Below, one piece after another: positions 1 through 7,515 of a stretch of DNA of 64,000 nucleotides; within the stretch, counting starts at the first letter, position 1, and the number at the start of each line of letters is the position of its first letter. The DNA comes from Anaerolineales bacterium (lineage in GTDB: Bacteria; Chloroflexota; Anaerolineae; Anaerolineales; UBA11579). The position numbers and the translations under genes were made by a program. Under the pieces are notes generated by a model. That model was not told the DNA's origin. It did not search any database and saw nothing but the letters and a program-made list of their open reading frames with translations. Location of the stretch: assembly GCA_025808555.1 (NCBI GenBank), contig CP075526.1:884712-948711 (forward strand), given 5' to 3'.

Positions 1-105
1 GAGGAATTTTCTACAAACGGCAAGGGGCGATTATAGTCAGCCCATATACCCATGTCAAGAAAGCCCGTCCGTTGCAGCCGGCAAACCCCGCCGCTCTCAA
101 GCATG

Positions 106-111
106 TATAAT
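106..111 (+). promoter_or_regulatory. -10 box (TATAAT) for the DUF4388 gene
   Basis: A perfect TATAAT hexamer ends 21 bases before the ATG at 133, giving a predicted leader of about 15 bases. I see no good -35 box at normal spacing and no clear Shine-Dalgarno sequence. Confidence 0.5.
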
Positions 112-132
112 CGCTTCGATCCGTGAGCATCG

Positions 133-966
133 ATGGCATTACAAGGCAACCTGCAGGATTTTTCCGTCACCCAGCTACTCAACCTGATCAATCTGGCAGG
201 TAAAAGCGGCGCGCTGCTGGTGCAAGGGCCAAACGAAGGCGCCCGGCTCATCTTCCGCACGGGCAAGCTGGCGTATGCCCAGCTGACCAGCGAGAACGGC
301 CAGCAGCAGGCCGCCCTGCCCAATATCCTGCACCGCTCCGAAAAGATCAACGACGCCCAACTCAACACCCTGCAAGCGCGTGCCGCCAACATGAGCGACA
401 AAGAGCTGGGGCTGCTGCTGATCAACTCCGGCTATGTATCCCAGCAAGACATCCTGGAGAGCCTGCAGGACTATTTTGTCTTCGTGATCCAGCAGCTCTT
501 CACTTGGGTCGAGGGCCGCTTCAAGTTCGACGCCGGGCAAGACGTGCCTGAAAGCAAGATCCCGGTGCGCATGGCGCTGGAAGACCTCATTATGGAAGGC
601 TCCCGCCAGGTCAATGAGTGGGAGAAGCTGAACTCCGAGATCCCCAATCTGGACATGGCGCTGGCCTTCACCGCTCGCCCCGGCGTGAACCTCAAGAAGG
701 TCAATCTGAACGTGGAAGAGTGGCGTGTGGTGTCTTACATCAACCCCAAGAACAGCATCCGCCAAATTGCCAAAGCCACAAAGATGAACGAGGTGGAGAT
801 CCGCCGCATCGTCTACGGCCTGCTGCAAGCTGGCCTGGTCAAACTGATCCGCCCGGCCGGCGCGCCGACTCAGATCGATGGGTTGCAGAGCGCCTTCCCT
901 GGCAAGACCCGCCAGGAGCAGAAGAGTCTGGTGAACCGCCTCATGGAACGCATCCGCTCGATCTAG
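133..966 (+). CDS. DUF4388 (PatA-like N-terminal) domain protein
   Basis: A 277-residue soluble protein. The first 150 or so residues match the DUF4388/PatA N-terminal pattern (MALQGNLQDFSVTQLLNLI, then a strand-rich GALLV...GKLAYA segment), a domain found in bacterial signalling proteins. Residues about 205-245 look like a winged helix (IRQIAKATKMNEVEIRRIV followed by GLLQAGLVKLIRP). The GTPase gene starts 5 bases after the stop, so the two are almost certainly co-transcribed. By analogy with GTPase/partner pairs it may be an effector or regulator of that GTPase; this is inference. The start is the first ATG after the -10 box. Confidence 0.85.
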   Translation: MALQGNLQDFSVTQLLNLINLAGKSGALLVQGPNEGARLIFRTGKLAYAQLTSENGQQQAALPNILHRSEKINDAQLNTLQARAANMSDKELGLLLINSGYVSQQDILESLQDYFVFVIQQLFTWVEGRFKFDAGQDVPESKIPVRMALEDLIMEGSRQVNEWEKLNSEIPNLDMALAFTARPGVNLKKVNLNVEEWRVVSYINPKNSIRQIAKATKMNEVEIRRIVYGLLQAGLVKLIRPAGAPTQIDGLQSAFPGKTRQEQKSLVNRLMERIRSI

Positions 967-970
967 CCTG

Positions 971-1519
971 ATGGAAAACGACGCACGCGCCCTCACAGTC
1001 AAAATGGTGGTCACCGGTCCCTTCAACGCCGGCAAGACCGAGTTCATTCAAACGGTCAGCGAGATCGATGTTGTCTCCACCGAGCGCAAGATCAGCTCCG
1101 ATGCTGAGCGGGTGAAAGAGACCACAACGGTGGCGATGGATTTTGGCCGCATCACGGTGGACGACAGCCTGGTGCTGTATCTGTTCGGCACGCCAGGCCA
1201 GAAGCGTTTCGATTTCATGTGGGAGATCCTTTCGGAAGGCATGCTGGGTTTCATTGTGATGGTGGACAGCACCCGCCCGGAAACCTTTCAGGAAGCTCGC
1301 AACATCATGGAGGCCTTCCGCGCTTTCTCGCCCACCCCCTACGTGGTGGCCGCCAGCAAGCAAGACCTGCCAGACGCCTGGGAAGTAGAAGACCTGCGCG
1401 TGGCCCTGCGCCTGGACGAGGGTGTGCCGATGCTGCCCTGCATCTCCACCGATAAAGAGGCGGTCAAAACCGTGCTGCTGCAGCTGCTGGAGAACATCCT
1501 GATCGAGCTGGAACATTAA
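971..1519 (+). CDS. conservon CvnD/MglA-type small GTPase
   Basis: A 182-residue Ras-like GTPase. Visible motifs are the P-loop GPFNAGKT (about residues 16-23), the switch segment TTTVAMDFGRI, the G3 motif LFGTPGQKRF, and ASKQD in place of the NKxD base-recognition motif. TTTVAMDFG and LYLFGTPGQ-RF are hallmarks of the GTPases of actinobacterial conservons (CvnD) and relatives of MglA. In those systems the GTPase acts with roadblock proteins and a sensor kinase; here the neighbours are a DUF4388 protein upstream and a response regulator downstream. No Shine-Dalgarno is visible, so translation is probably coupled to the upstream gene. Confidence 0.88.
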   Translation: MENDARALTVKMVVTGPFNAGKTEFIQTVSEIDVVSTERKISSDAERVKETTTVAMDFGRITVDDSLVLYLFGTPGQKRFDFMWEILSEGMLGFIVMVDSTRPETFQEARNIMEAFRAFSPTPYVVAASKQDLPDAWEVEDLRVALRLDEGVPMLPCISTDKEAVKTVLLQLLENILIELEH

Positions 1520-1597
1520 GTCTCCCTAAGCTTCAGCCTCACTAGTAATAAATTCCTAGAATAGTCGCCAATCTCAAACGTTTTGGGCAGTAAGCAC

Positions 1598-1963
1598 ATG
1601 CCCAAGATACTTGTTGTGGATGACCAGCCTGAATTGCTGGAAATGATCCGGGCCGGTCTCAGTCTTTCCGGTTACCAGGTGTGCGCTGCCTCCAGCGGGC
1701 AGGCGGCCCTGTATGCCGCCTCTCATTTTTGGCCTGACCTGGTGATCATGGATGTCAACATGCCTGGGCTGAGCGGGCCGGCCCTGTGCGCCAAGCTCAA
1801 CCAGGCGGCCGGCGCCCAGATGCCCATTCTGCTGATCTCCGCTATGGCCACGGCCGAGGAACTACAAGCCACGCTGCAGGCCGGGGCGCATGAGTACCTG
1901 CGCAAGCCGTTCGAGCTTGGACAGCTGCTCCAGCGGGTAGACGCACTTCTAAGCGAAGTCTAA
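1598..1963 (+). CDS. single-domain response regulator
   Basis: A 121-residue CheY-like receiver with no output domain. It shows the acidic pocket VVDDQP, the phospho-acceptor Asp in DLVIMDVNMPG, and the conserved Lys in LRKPF. I start at the ATG at 1598 (MPKILVVDD); an in-frame TTG at 1583 would add five residues that are not typical of receivers. A TAGAAT box at 1557-1562 is a possible promoter, so it may be transcribed separately from the GTPase. It lies in the same direction as the GTPase/DUF4388 pair and may be their phosphorylation-controlled partner, but that is inference. Confidence 0.85.
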   Translation: MPKILVVDDQPELLEMIRAGLSLSGYQVCAASSGQAALYAASHFWPDLVIMDVNMPGLSGPALCAKLNQAAGAQMPILLISAMATAEELQATLQAGAHEYLRKPFELGQLLQRVDALLSEV

Positions 1964-1997
1964 GACCCGCCTACGGGCAATTCCTGCCTCGCTCTGC

Positions 1998-2003
1998 TAG
2001 AAT
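1998..2003 (+). promoter_or_regulatory. -10 box (TAGAAT) for the NBR1-type lipoprotein gene
   Basis: TAGAAT ends 7 bases before an ATG at 2011 and 28 bases before the ATG at 2032. A start site about 7 bases past the box would make the 2011 ATG leaderless or give the 2032 ATG a leader of about 22 bases. Confidence 0.45.
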
Positions 2004-2031
2004 CCCCAAAATGCAATTATTTAGGAGTCTT

Positions 2032-3147
2032 ATGAAAACCAAGGTCTTTGCCCTTCTGCTGGCTGTTGCGCTTGTATTGAGTGCGTGCAGCTTCCCCTCA
2101 AGCAATTCGCCAGATGCAGCGTCTTTGGTGCAAACCGCGGCCGCTTCCACTGTCAGCGCCCAGCTCACTGAGAACGCCCTGCTGGTGCCCACGGCCACGG
2201 AAACTCCGTTGCCCACGGCGACCTCTGAAGCTACCTCCACCCCGTTGGTGACCAACACGGCCGCCCCCACTGCCTCGGGCGGCACGGGTGGCACCGGCGG
2301 AGTGAACCCGGCTTGCGATGCGATGGCCTTCGTGAGCGATGTGACTGTGCCGGATGGCACCGATTTTGCGCCCGGGGCTACGTTCACCAAGACCTGGCGC
2401 ATTCGCAACTCCGGCACCTGTTCATGGAGCACCTCATACTCAGTGGTGTTTAGCAGCGGCGCGGCCATGGGCGGTCCGGCTACGCAGCCGCTCACGGCCA
2501 CCATCGCGCCTAACAGCACGCTGGATGTTTCCGTCAACCTGACTGCGCCCAGCGCAACCGGCACGCACACCGGCTATTGGATGCTGCGCAACGCGGCCGG
2601 CCAGACCTTCGGCAGTTTCTACGTCATCATTGATGTAGTCGGCTCCGGTGGCACAGGCGGCAGCACGGGCACCACGTTCATTGCCAGCCAGATCGGCCAG
2701 GTGAGCTCTACGGGCGCCACTAGCGGCTCCCCGTTTGCGGGCTCAAGCAGCGGCAATGGTGTGCAGGTCTTCGCGCTGTTCGATCTCTCCTCCATCCCGG
2801 CTGGGTCCACGATCACACAGGTGACCGTGGACTTCACTAAATTCGATACGATAGCCGACCCTTTTGCGGTGATGGGCTGCCTGAAAGCTATCCCGGGCAG
2901 CTACTTCCCGCTGGACGCGGGCGACTACAACGCCGCCACCTCCGGCGCGGATGTTGAGTGGTGTAGCGCCAGTGCGTTGTCAACTTCCGGCGCCAGTGAA
3001 GCGGTAAAGACGCGAGCGCAGGCTGCGCTTGGCGGCTCAAAGATGCTTGAGTACCGAATCGCTTTTTCTGGCGCACCGAGTGGCGACACGCTGGTGCGTT
3101 TCCTCAACAACGGCCTCAAGCTCATCATCACTTACACCACACCGTAG
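2032..3147 (+). CDS. NBR1-type Ig (four-tryptophan) domain lipoprotein
   Basis: A secreted lipoprotein of 371 residues. The N-terminus is MKTKVFALLLAVALVLSAC, with lipobox LSAC. A low-complexity Thr/Pro/Ala linker follows, then an NBR1-type Ig-like domain (TWRIRNSGTCSWS...GYWMLRN, about residues 95-205) of the kind common in Chloroflexota surface proteins. A C-terminal beta-rich domain (QVFALFDLSSIPAGSTITQV) resembles jelly-roll DNRLRE/carbohydrate-binding modules. AGGAG at 2023-2027 favours the ATG at 2032; the ATG at 2011 would add seven residues and fits a leaderless start. The role is probably cell-surface adhesion or binding; the ligand is unknown. Confidence 0.75.
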   Translation: MKTKVFALLLAVALVLSACSFPSSNSPDAASLVQTAAASTVSAQLTENALLVPTATETPLPTATSEATSTPLVTNTAAPTASGGTGGTGGVNPACDAMAFVSDVTVPDGTDFAPGATFTKTWRIRNSGTCSWSTSYSVVFSSGAAMGGPATQPLTATIAPNSTLDVSVNLTAPSATGTHTGYWMLRNAAGQTFGSFYVIIDVVGSGGTGGSTGTTFIASQIGQVSSTGATSGSPFAGSSSGNGVQVFALFDLSSIPAGSTITQVTVDFTKFDTIADPFAVMGCLKAIPGSYFPLDAGDYNAATSGADVEWCSASALSTSGASEAVKTRAQAALGGSKMLEYRIAFSGAPSGDTLVRFLNNGLKLIITYTTP

Positions 3148-3171
3148 GCACACTGCGGATGAACAACAAAC

Positions 3172-3202
3172 AAAAAGCCCTGCTCAATGAGCAGGGCTTT
3201 TT
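3172..3202. terminator. bidirectional intrinsic terminator
   Basis: A 14-bp perfect inverted repeat (AAAAAGCCCTGCTC / GAGCAGGGCTTTTT) with a 3-base loop lies between two convergent genes. It ends in T-runs in both directions and overlaps the last codons of the permease gene. Confidence 0.88.
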
Positions 3203-4047
3203 GTTTCCACTCGCCTGGCTGTTGGCAATGCATTACGAAATAAATAGACAAGCACAAAGAGAAAGGTGGATACCAATACGATCGCCGCGCCGGATGCGAT
3301 GCTTAAGTAGTACGAGGTGTACAGCCCGGCCACTCCAGAGAAAGCCGCCAGGCCGGCGGCCATGACCATCATGCGCTTCAAGCGCTTGGTGAGCAGGAAA
3401 GCGGTAGCGGCCGGGGTGACCAGCATGGCGACCACGAGGGCAATGCCCACGGTCTGCAGCGAAGCCACGATGGCCAGGGCGATGAGCACATGCAGTAGCA
3501 CATCCAGAGCGCGCACCGGCAAACGCAGAGTGACTGCCAGCACAGGGTCAAAAGAAACCACCAGCAGCTCTTTGTAAAAAAACGTGATTGCCAGCAGCAC
3601 AACCAAGCTGACCGCCAAGACCAGCCAGATGTCGCCTGTGGTGACACCAAGGATGTTGCCGAACAACATATGGGTCAGATCCACGGCGTAGCTGCGAATA
3701 CTGGAAATGATGGCAATGCCCAGCGCAAACATGCCGGCGAACACAATGCCGATGGCTGTGTCGTGGCGCAATTTTGTATTGCGGCTCAAGGCTCCCATCA
3801 CCACCGAAGTGAGCACCGCGGTGCCCAAGGCCCAGAAGAAGGAGCCTGAGCGGTCGCCATTGGAAACCAAGTAGCCTACCGCCAGGCCGGGCAGGGTGGC
3901 GTGGCCGAGCGCATCACCTAAAAAGGCCATGCCGCGCAGGATCATGTAACAGCCCACCAGCGCGCACACCACGCCCACCACCACAGCGGCCAAAAAGCCG
4001 CGCTGCATGAAGGCGTAGCCCAGCGGCTCCAGCAGCCACTCAACCAT
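3184..4047 (-). CDS. Zn/Mn ABC transporter permease (ZnuB/MntB family)
   Basis: A 287-residue integral membrane protein with about eight hydrophobic segments. It has the family pattern CYMILRGMAFLGDALGHATLPG near the N-terminus and the AIGIVFAGMFALG and LVVAMLVTPAATA motifs. It forms the membrane channel for divalent metal uptake with the ATPase encoded just upstream. I start at the ATG at 4047, which has GGAGG 6 bases upstream and overlaps the ATPase stop by 8 bases; an ATG at 4065 lacks such a site. No periplasmic metal-binding (ZnuA) gene is present in the window, so it must be encoded elsewhere if the importer is complete. Confidence 0.88.
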   Translation of the reverse strand: MVEWLLEPLGYAFMQRGFLAAVVVGVVCALVGCYMILRGMAFLGDALGHATLPGLAVGYLVSNGDRSGSFFWALGTAVLTSVVMGALSRNTKLRHDTAIGIVFAGMFALGIAIISSIRSYAVDLTHMLFGNILGVTTGDIWLVLAVSLVVLLAITFFYKELLVVSFDPVLAVTLRLPVRALDVLLHVLIALAIVASLQTVGIALVVAMLVTPAATAFLLTKRLKRMMVMAAGLAAFSGVAGLYTSYYLSIASGAAIVLVSTFLFVLVYLFRNALPTARRVETKSPAH

Positions 4048-4876
4048 GCTTGCCCTCCGCGCCATGGTGATGATGCCCGCCGCTATCGCCCACCACCAGC
4101 GGGCCCTGAGCCGTGTTCACAACCTGCAAGTGGCCGCCAAAGGCAGCGCTCAGGTTGGGCTGGGTCAACGCCTGAGCCGGGATGTCATAAGCAACACAGC
4201 GGTGATTCAGTAGCAGTATCCGGTCAAACTTTTGCGCAGCCAGCTCAAGGTCATGCGTGGCAAACAGCACTGTCACGCCCTGGCTGCGCAGATCATCCAA
4301 GATGTGCAGAATTTGCTCCTGGGAGGGCACGTCAAGGCCGGCGAAGGGTTCATCCAACAGGAGCAGGTCCGCCTCCTGCGCCAACGCCCGCGCAATGAAC
4401 AGGCGTTGGCGCTGCCCGCCCGAGAGCTGGCCCACCTGGCGGTCAGCCAGGGCCAGCATGCCCACGCGCTGCAGGCTGGCGCGCACGAGTTCACGATCGG
4501 GTGCACCTGGGCGGCGTAGTAAGCCCAGCTTGCCGGCCCGCCCCATCATGGCCACGTCCCACACGCTCACCGGGAAGTTCCAGTCAAGCTGATTGGCCTG
4601 GGTCACATACGCCAGGCACAAGTGCTGGCCGGGCGCATGCCCATGCACGCGCACCTCGCCGCGGGTCGGGGCCAGCAGGCCGCTGACAAGATTGAAGAAG
4701 GTGGATTTGCCTGCGCCGTTCGGCCCGACGACTGCCACGCGCAAGCCAGGGTCAATGGAAACGCTCACGTCTTCGAGCGCCAGGTGCGCTTCAAAGCGCA
4801 CGTCCACTCGCGTAAGCTCTACTGCTGGCCCATGTGCGCCATGGGTTTGCGGGGTTTGTTTGGTGGAAGTCTGCAT
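4040..4876 (-). CDS. Zn/Mn ABC transporter ATP-binding protein (ZnuC family)
   Basis: A 278-residue ABC ATPase. It shows Walker A GPNGAGKST, the Q-loop region AYVTQANQLDWNFP, signature LSGGQRQR, Walker B LLLLDEPFAGLD, and the switch His in ATHDLE. The wording VTQ...DWNFPVSV and the paired permease identify the Zn/Mn/Fe chelate class. The C-terminus carries a His-rich tail (GGHHHHGAEGKHG) that may bind metal and is unusual on an ATPase. It is translated together with the permease. A 19-bp palindrome 31 bases upstream is a likely Fur-family operator, which would make expression metal-responsive. Confidence 0.9.
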   Translation of the reverse strand: MQTSTKQTPQTHGAHGPAVELTRVDVRFEAHLALEDVSVSIDPGLRVAVVGPNGAGKSTFFNLVSGLLAPTRGEVRVHGHAPGQHLCLAYVTQANQLDWNFPVSVWDVAMMGRAGKLGLLRRPGAPDRELVRASLQRVGMLALADRQVGQLSGGQRQRLFIARALAQEADLLLLDEPFAGLDVPSQEQILHILDDLRSQGVTVLFATHDLELAAQKFDRILLLNHRCVAYDIPAQALTQPNLSAAFGGHLQVVNTAQGPLVVGDSGGHHHHGAEGKHG

Positions 4877-4906
4877 AGACTAAATGCTGGCAGAACCGCG
4901 CCAGTT

Positions 4907-4925
4907 ATTGAAAAGTGTTTTCAAT
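4907..4925. promoter_or_regulatory. candidate Fur/Zur-family operator
   Basis: ATTGAAAAGTGTTTTCAAT is a perfect 8-3-8 palindrome between the end of the Fur-family gene (4942) and the start of the ABC ATPase gene (4876). TTGAAA within it could also act as the -35 box for the transporter, so repressor binding would block transcription. The assignment rests on symmetry and position. Confidence 0.6.
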
Positions 4926-4941
4926 TATATCAGAGGGGAGT

Positions 4942-5400
4942 TTATTGACACTGGGCGCAAAGGCCGAAGAACTGCAACCAGTGGTCATTGATCGTGTAGC
5001 CGCTCTCGCCCTCGAGACGACGGCTGAGCTCCGACAGGTCATCGCCGCGGAAGTATTCAACGCGCCCGCACTGCTGGCACAGAAGCAAGTGCTCATGGCC
5101 GTGCAGCGCGGGGATGTAGGCATGGCAGCCATCCGGCCGATGCACGCGCTGCACCAGGCCCAGCTCTTCCAGCTTCTCCAGGGTGCGGTAGACCGTCACC
5201 AGGCCCAGCTGCTTATGGACTGCCCGGCCCTGCTCGTAGATCTCGGCGGGCGAAAGCGAGGCGCCGGCTTCCGCAAGGACATCCACCACCGCCCGGCGCG
5301 AGCCGGTGATGCGGTAGCCGCGCTCAGCCAGGTGGGCCAGCCAGCCGCTGGTGCGCTCTTTGATCTCTTGTTCACTGCTGATGTGTGCTTGCGCCATCAC
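4942..5400 (-). CDS. Fur-family metalloregulator (Zur/Fur/PerR type)
   Basis: A 152-residue protein with an N-terminal winged helix (YRITGSRRAVVDVL, SPAEIYEQ, TVYRTLEKLEELGLV) and a C-terminal metal-sensing dimerisation domain with HGHEHLLLCQQCG and a final CAQC. The two CxxC pairs form the structural zinc site known in this family. Which metal it senses cannot be read from sequence; the Zn/Mn transporter next door suggests zinc or manganese. A TATAAT ends 5 bases before a GTG (5400) and 8 before an ATG (5397), so the mRNA is probably leaderless and either codon may be used. It probably represses the ABC genes through the palindrome at 4907-4925. Confidence 0.9.
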   Translation of the reverse strand: MMAQAHISSEQEIKERTSGWLAHLAERGYRITGSRRAVVDVLAEAGASLSPAEIYEQGRAVHKQLGLVTVYRTLEKLEELGLVQRVHRPDGCHAYIPALHGHEHLLLCQQCGRVEYFRGDDLSELSRRLEGESGYTINDHWLQFFGLCAQCQ

Positions 5401-5405
5401 AAATG

Positions 5406-5411
5406 ATTATA
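5406..5411 (-). promoter_or_regulatory. -10 box (TATAAT) for the Fur-family gene
   Basis: Perfect minus-strand TATAAT ending 5 bases before GTG 5400 and 8 before ATG 5397. This spacing predicts transcription starting at or next to the start codon. Confidence 0.6.
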
Positions 5412-5414
5412 CGC

Positions 5415-6770
5415 TCAGGGTAGCCAAAGCGGCTGGTTGCCGTCCTGCACCAGCAGGCGGCTGGCGCCCAGGCTGCGCTCCCACAGCCACAGGCTGGGGT
5501 CGCTCTCGGCGGTGCCCAATTGCAGACGGTGATAGAGCAGCGCTTGCGAATCGCTGCGCCACTGGTGTTTGCTGTAAAGGTATCCACTTTCTTGCACAGC
5601 CACCATGGCATATGCGCCATCCGGTGGCAGCACCCACAGCTGTTCGCTGGCCAGGTTTTCCAGATCGCGCACTTTCAGCGCCACCCACTCGCCACTGGGC
5701 GAGATCACCGGCCCGCTATAGTCTGCATCGGTAGGCTGGGGGTCGAAGAACGGCAGCACATCCTGAGTAGTGAAGTTGGCCCGGTAGATCTGATTGACGG
5801 GCCTGCCCTCGATCAGCAGCGTGTCGAAGAAAAGCATGTACTCGCCGTCCGGAGACCAGCTGCCAACCACACCGGCCAGGGTGGGGATGTGCACTTCCTC
5901 GCCGGTGCGCATTTCCAGCACCACCAGCCGTCCGTTACCGCCATCAAAGTAGGCCAAACGCTGCCCGTCTGGCGACCAATGCGGGCCGAAGCCGATCTTC
6001 TGGGAATCCGCGTGCAGGCGCACGGTTGCGCCGCTCTGCGGGTCGAGCAACCAGACGCGCGGCGGGCCGTACGGCTCTGTGGGCGTCATGGGCGCAAGTA
6101 CGCGGGTGTAGGCGATGCGCCCGGCACGCTCGCTTGGCCCGGTGCAGCGGTCTACGCCGCAGGCCAGCAGAATGCGGGTATCGCCGCCGTTGCGGCCCAC
6201 GATCCACAGGTCAATGCCTGATTGCTCGTTCACCACCGAGAATATCAAGCTCTCGCCGTCACTGGTGACGGTGAAGTCAAACACGGCATCGCCGGGCGAA
6301 AGCTGCACGGGCTGTGCATCCAGATCCGGCATCGCCCAGAGTGTGTAACCGGATCTTGCCAATCGCAAAAAGGCCACGCCTGCCGGGCGCACCTCAAAGG
6401 AAAAACTGAGATCTTGCAGCAACTCATGCGCGATGAGCCCCTGTGCACCCTGGGCCAGCGTTACTGTATAGCGCTGGCCCACCTCCAAGGGCTGGCTGGG
6501 CATGAAGTACAACGTGTTGTCATTCCACACAAATCGCCCGTCCACCGCCGGCTCCATCCTAAAGCTCTGCTCCACGCTGGCGGTGTTCATACGCTGGCCA
6601 AACTCGATCACTATCGGAGCGGTGGCGGCAGCCAGGCTACCGGGGGCGGGCACCGTGCGCACAACGGCCAGGCTGACGCGGTCGCCGCGCCACAGCACAA
6701 AGAGCAGCGCGGCCAGCAAAGCCAGCGTCACCGCAGCAACCGTCACATCCAGCTTGCGCCAGGCGCTCAT
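5415..6770 (-). CDS. membrane-anchored Ig-like plus TolB/WD40-type beta-propeller protein
   Basis: A 451-residue exported protein. It has one N-terminal membrane segment (LDVTVAAVTLALLAALLFVLW), a bacterial Ig-like domain (about residues 45-140, IEFGQRMNTASVEQSF), and a six-bladed-type propeller with repeated blade motifs SPDGQRLAYFD, SPDGEYMLFFD and SPSGEWVALKV. Such propellers bind ligands or partner proteins; no catalytic residues are visible. The ATG at 6770 overlaps the upstream stop in an ATGA junction, so it is translated with the TIGR03943 and permease genes. That placement suggests a part in metal handling, which is inference. Confidence 0.75.
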   Translation of the reverse strand: MSAWRKLDVTVAAVTLALLAALLFVLWRGDRVSLAVVRTVPAPGSLAAATAPIVIEFGQRMNTASVEQSFRMEPAVDGRFVWNDNTLYFMPSQPLEVGQRYTVTLAQGAQGLIAHELLQDLSFSFEVRPAGVAFLRLARSGYTLWAMPDLDAQPVQLSPGDAVFDFTVTSDGESLIFSVVNEQSGIDLWIVGRNGGDTRILLACGVDRCTGPSERAGRIAYTRVLAPMTPTEPYGPPRVWLLDPQSGATVRLHADSQKIGFGPHWSPDGQRLAYFDGGNGRLVVLEMRTGEEVHIPTLAGVVGSWSPDGEYMLFFDTLLIEGRPVNQIYRANFTTQDVLPFFDPQPTDADYSGPVISPSGEWVALKVRDLENLASEQLWVLPPDGAYAMVAVQESGYLYSKHQWRSDSQALLYHRLQLGTAESDPSLWLWERSLGASRLLVQDGNQPLWLP

Positions 6771-7513
6771 GGGAACAAGTACGGCTGGGGAGGAATATCG
6801 ACTTCTTTGATACTGGCAGCCTCGATCAAAGGCATTGCCACGCCGTCCAGGTAGCTCACTTGCACAATGCCATTGACATGCACCCATTGGTTGGGTTGCC
6901 AGCGGCTGGCGTCATCACTTTGAACAATCATGCCCACCGCGAACGCATCGGCTGCACAGCAGCTCACCGCAAAGCGGCCCACTAGGAATTGCCCTTCGGG
7001 CAGACGCTGATCGCGATAGACAAAGCCGACCACATCGGCAGGCTCGCCTTCGTAGATCACCGGGTCAACCGCAAAATTGAAGGCGCGCACCCAATCCAGC
7101 ACATTGCGCTGATCGGAGGGCTGCTCCAACTGGACGGCATTCTGGCCGCCCATGCTGGCCAGGGCATTGGTGGTCAGGCCGCGCGTGTCGAGGGCCGAGC
7201 TATCCAAGGGCCGAGAAGGCACAAGAAAGCCAAGCACCAGCGGTACGCATAGCACCACCAGAGGCCAGAGGCTGCGGGTGTGGGCATGGTCATGCTCGTG
7301 GTCATCTTCGTGATGATGAACATGCGCCTCGCTGCGGCGCGGCCAGGCGACAAAAGCCAGAGCCAACAGGATGGCGCCGCCCGCCAGCACCAGCCAGGTG
7401 AAGCGCGCATTGATATAGAAGTACAAGGTGCCAGACAAGCTCTTATAGAACAGGAAGGCGCCGAGGCCCAACAAGATACCGGCTTGGAGTTGTTTGTGGG
7501 CGCGTTCGCTCAT
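6767..7513 (-). CDS. TIGR03943 family membrane protein with His-rich loop
   Basis: A 248-residue protein with membrane helices at about residues 12-30, 38-57 and 82-100, then an extracytoplasmic domain containing the family hallmark VSCCAADAFAVG. Between helices 2 and 3 is a His/Asp/Glu-rich stretch (HVHHHEDDHEHDHAH), a strong candidate metal-binding loop. The family (Bacillus YcgQ) is typically paired with a YraQ/YcgR-type permease, as here with a 2-base gap, and is often linked to zinc-responsive regulation. Partner of the upstream permease; the molecular role is unproven. Confidence 0.85.
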   Translation of the reverse strand: MSERAHKQLQAGILLGLGAFLFYKSLSGTLYFYINARFTWLVLAGGAILLALAFVAWPRRSEAHVHHHEDDHEHDHAHTRSLWPLVVLCVPLVLGFLVPSRPLDSSALDTRGLTTNALASMGGQNAVQLEQPSDQRNVLDWVRAFNFAVDPVIYEGEPADVVGFVYRDQRLPEGQFLVGRFAVSCCAADAFAVGMIVQSDDASRWQPNQWVHVNGIVQVSYLDGVAMPLIEAASIKEVDIPPQPYLFP

Positions 7514-7515
7514 GG

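Noticed and set aside
21-35. Leaderless TTG-initiated gene leaving the left edge on the minus strand
   Set aside because: A minus-strand TATAAT (30-35) is followed 6 bases later by TTG, but only seven codons remain in the window, too little to support a gene.
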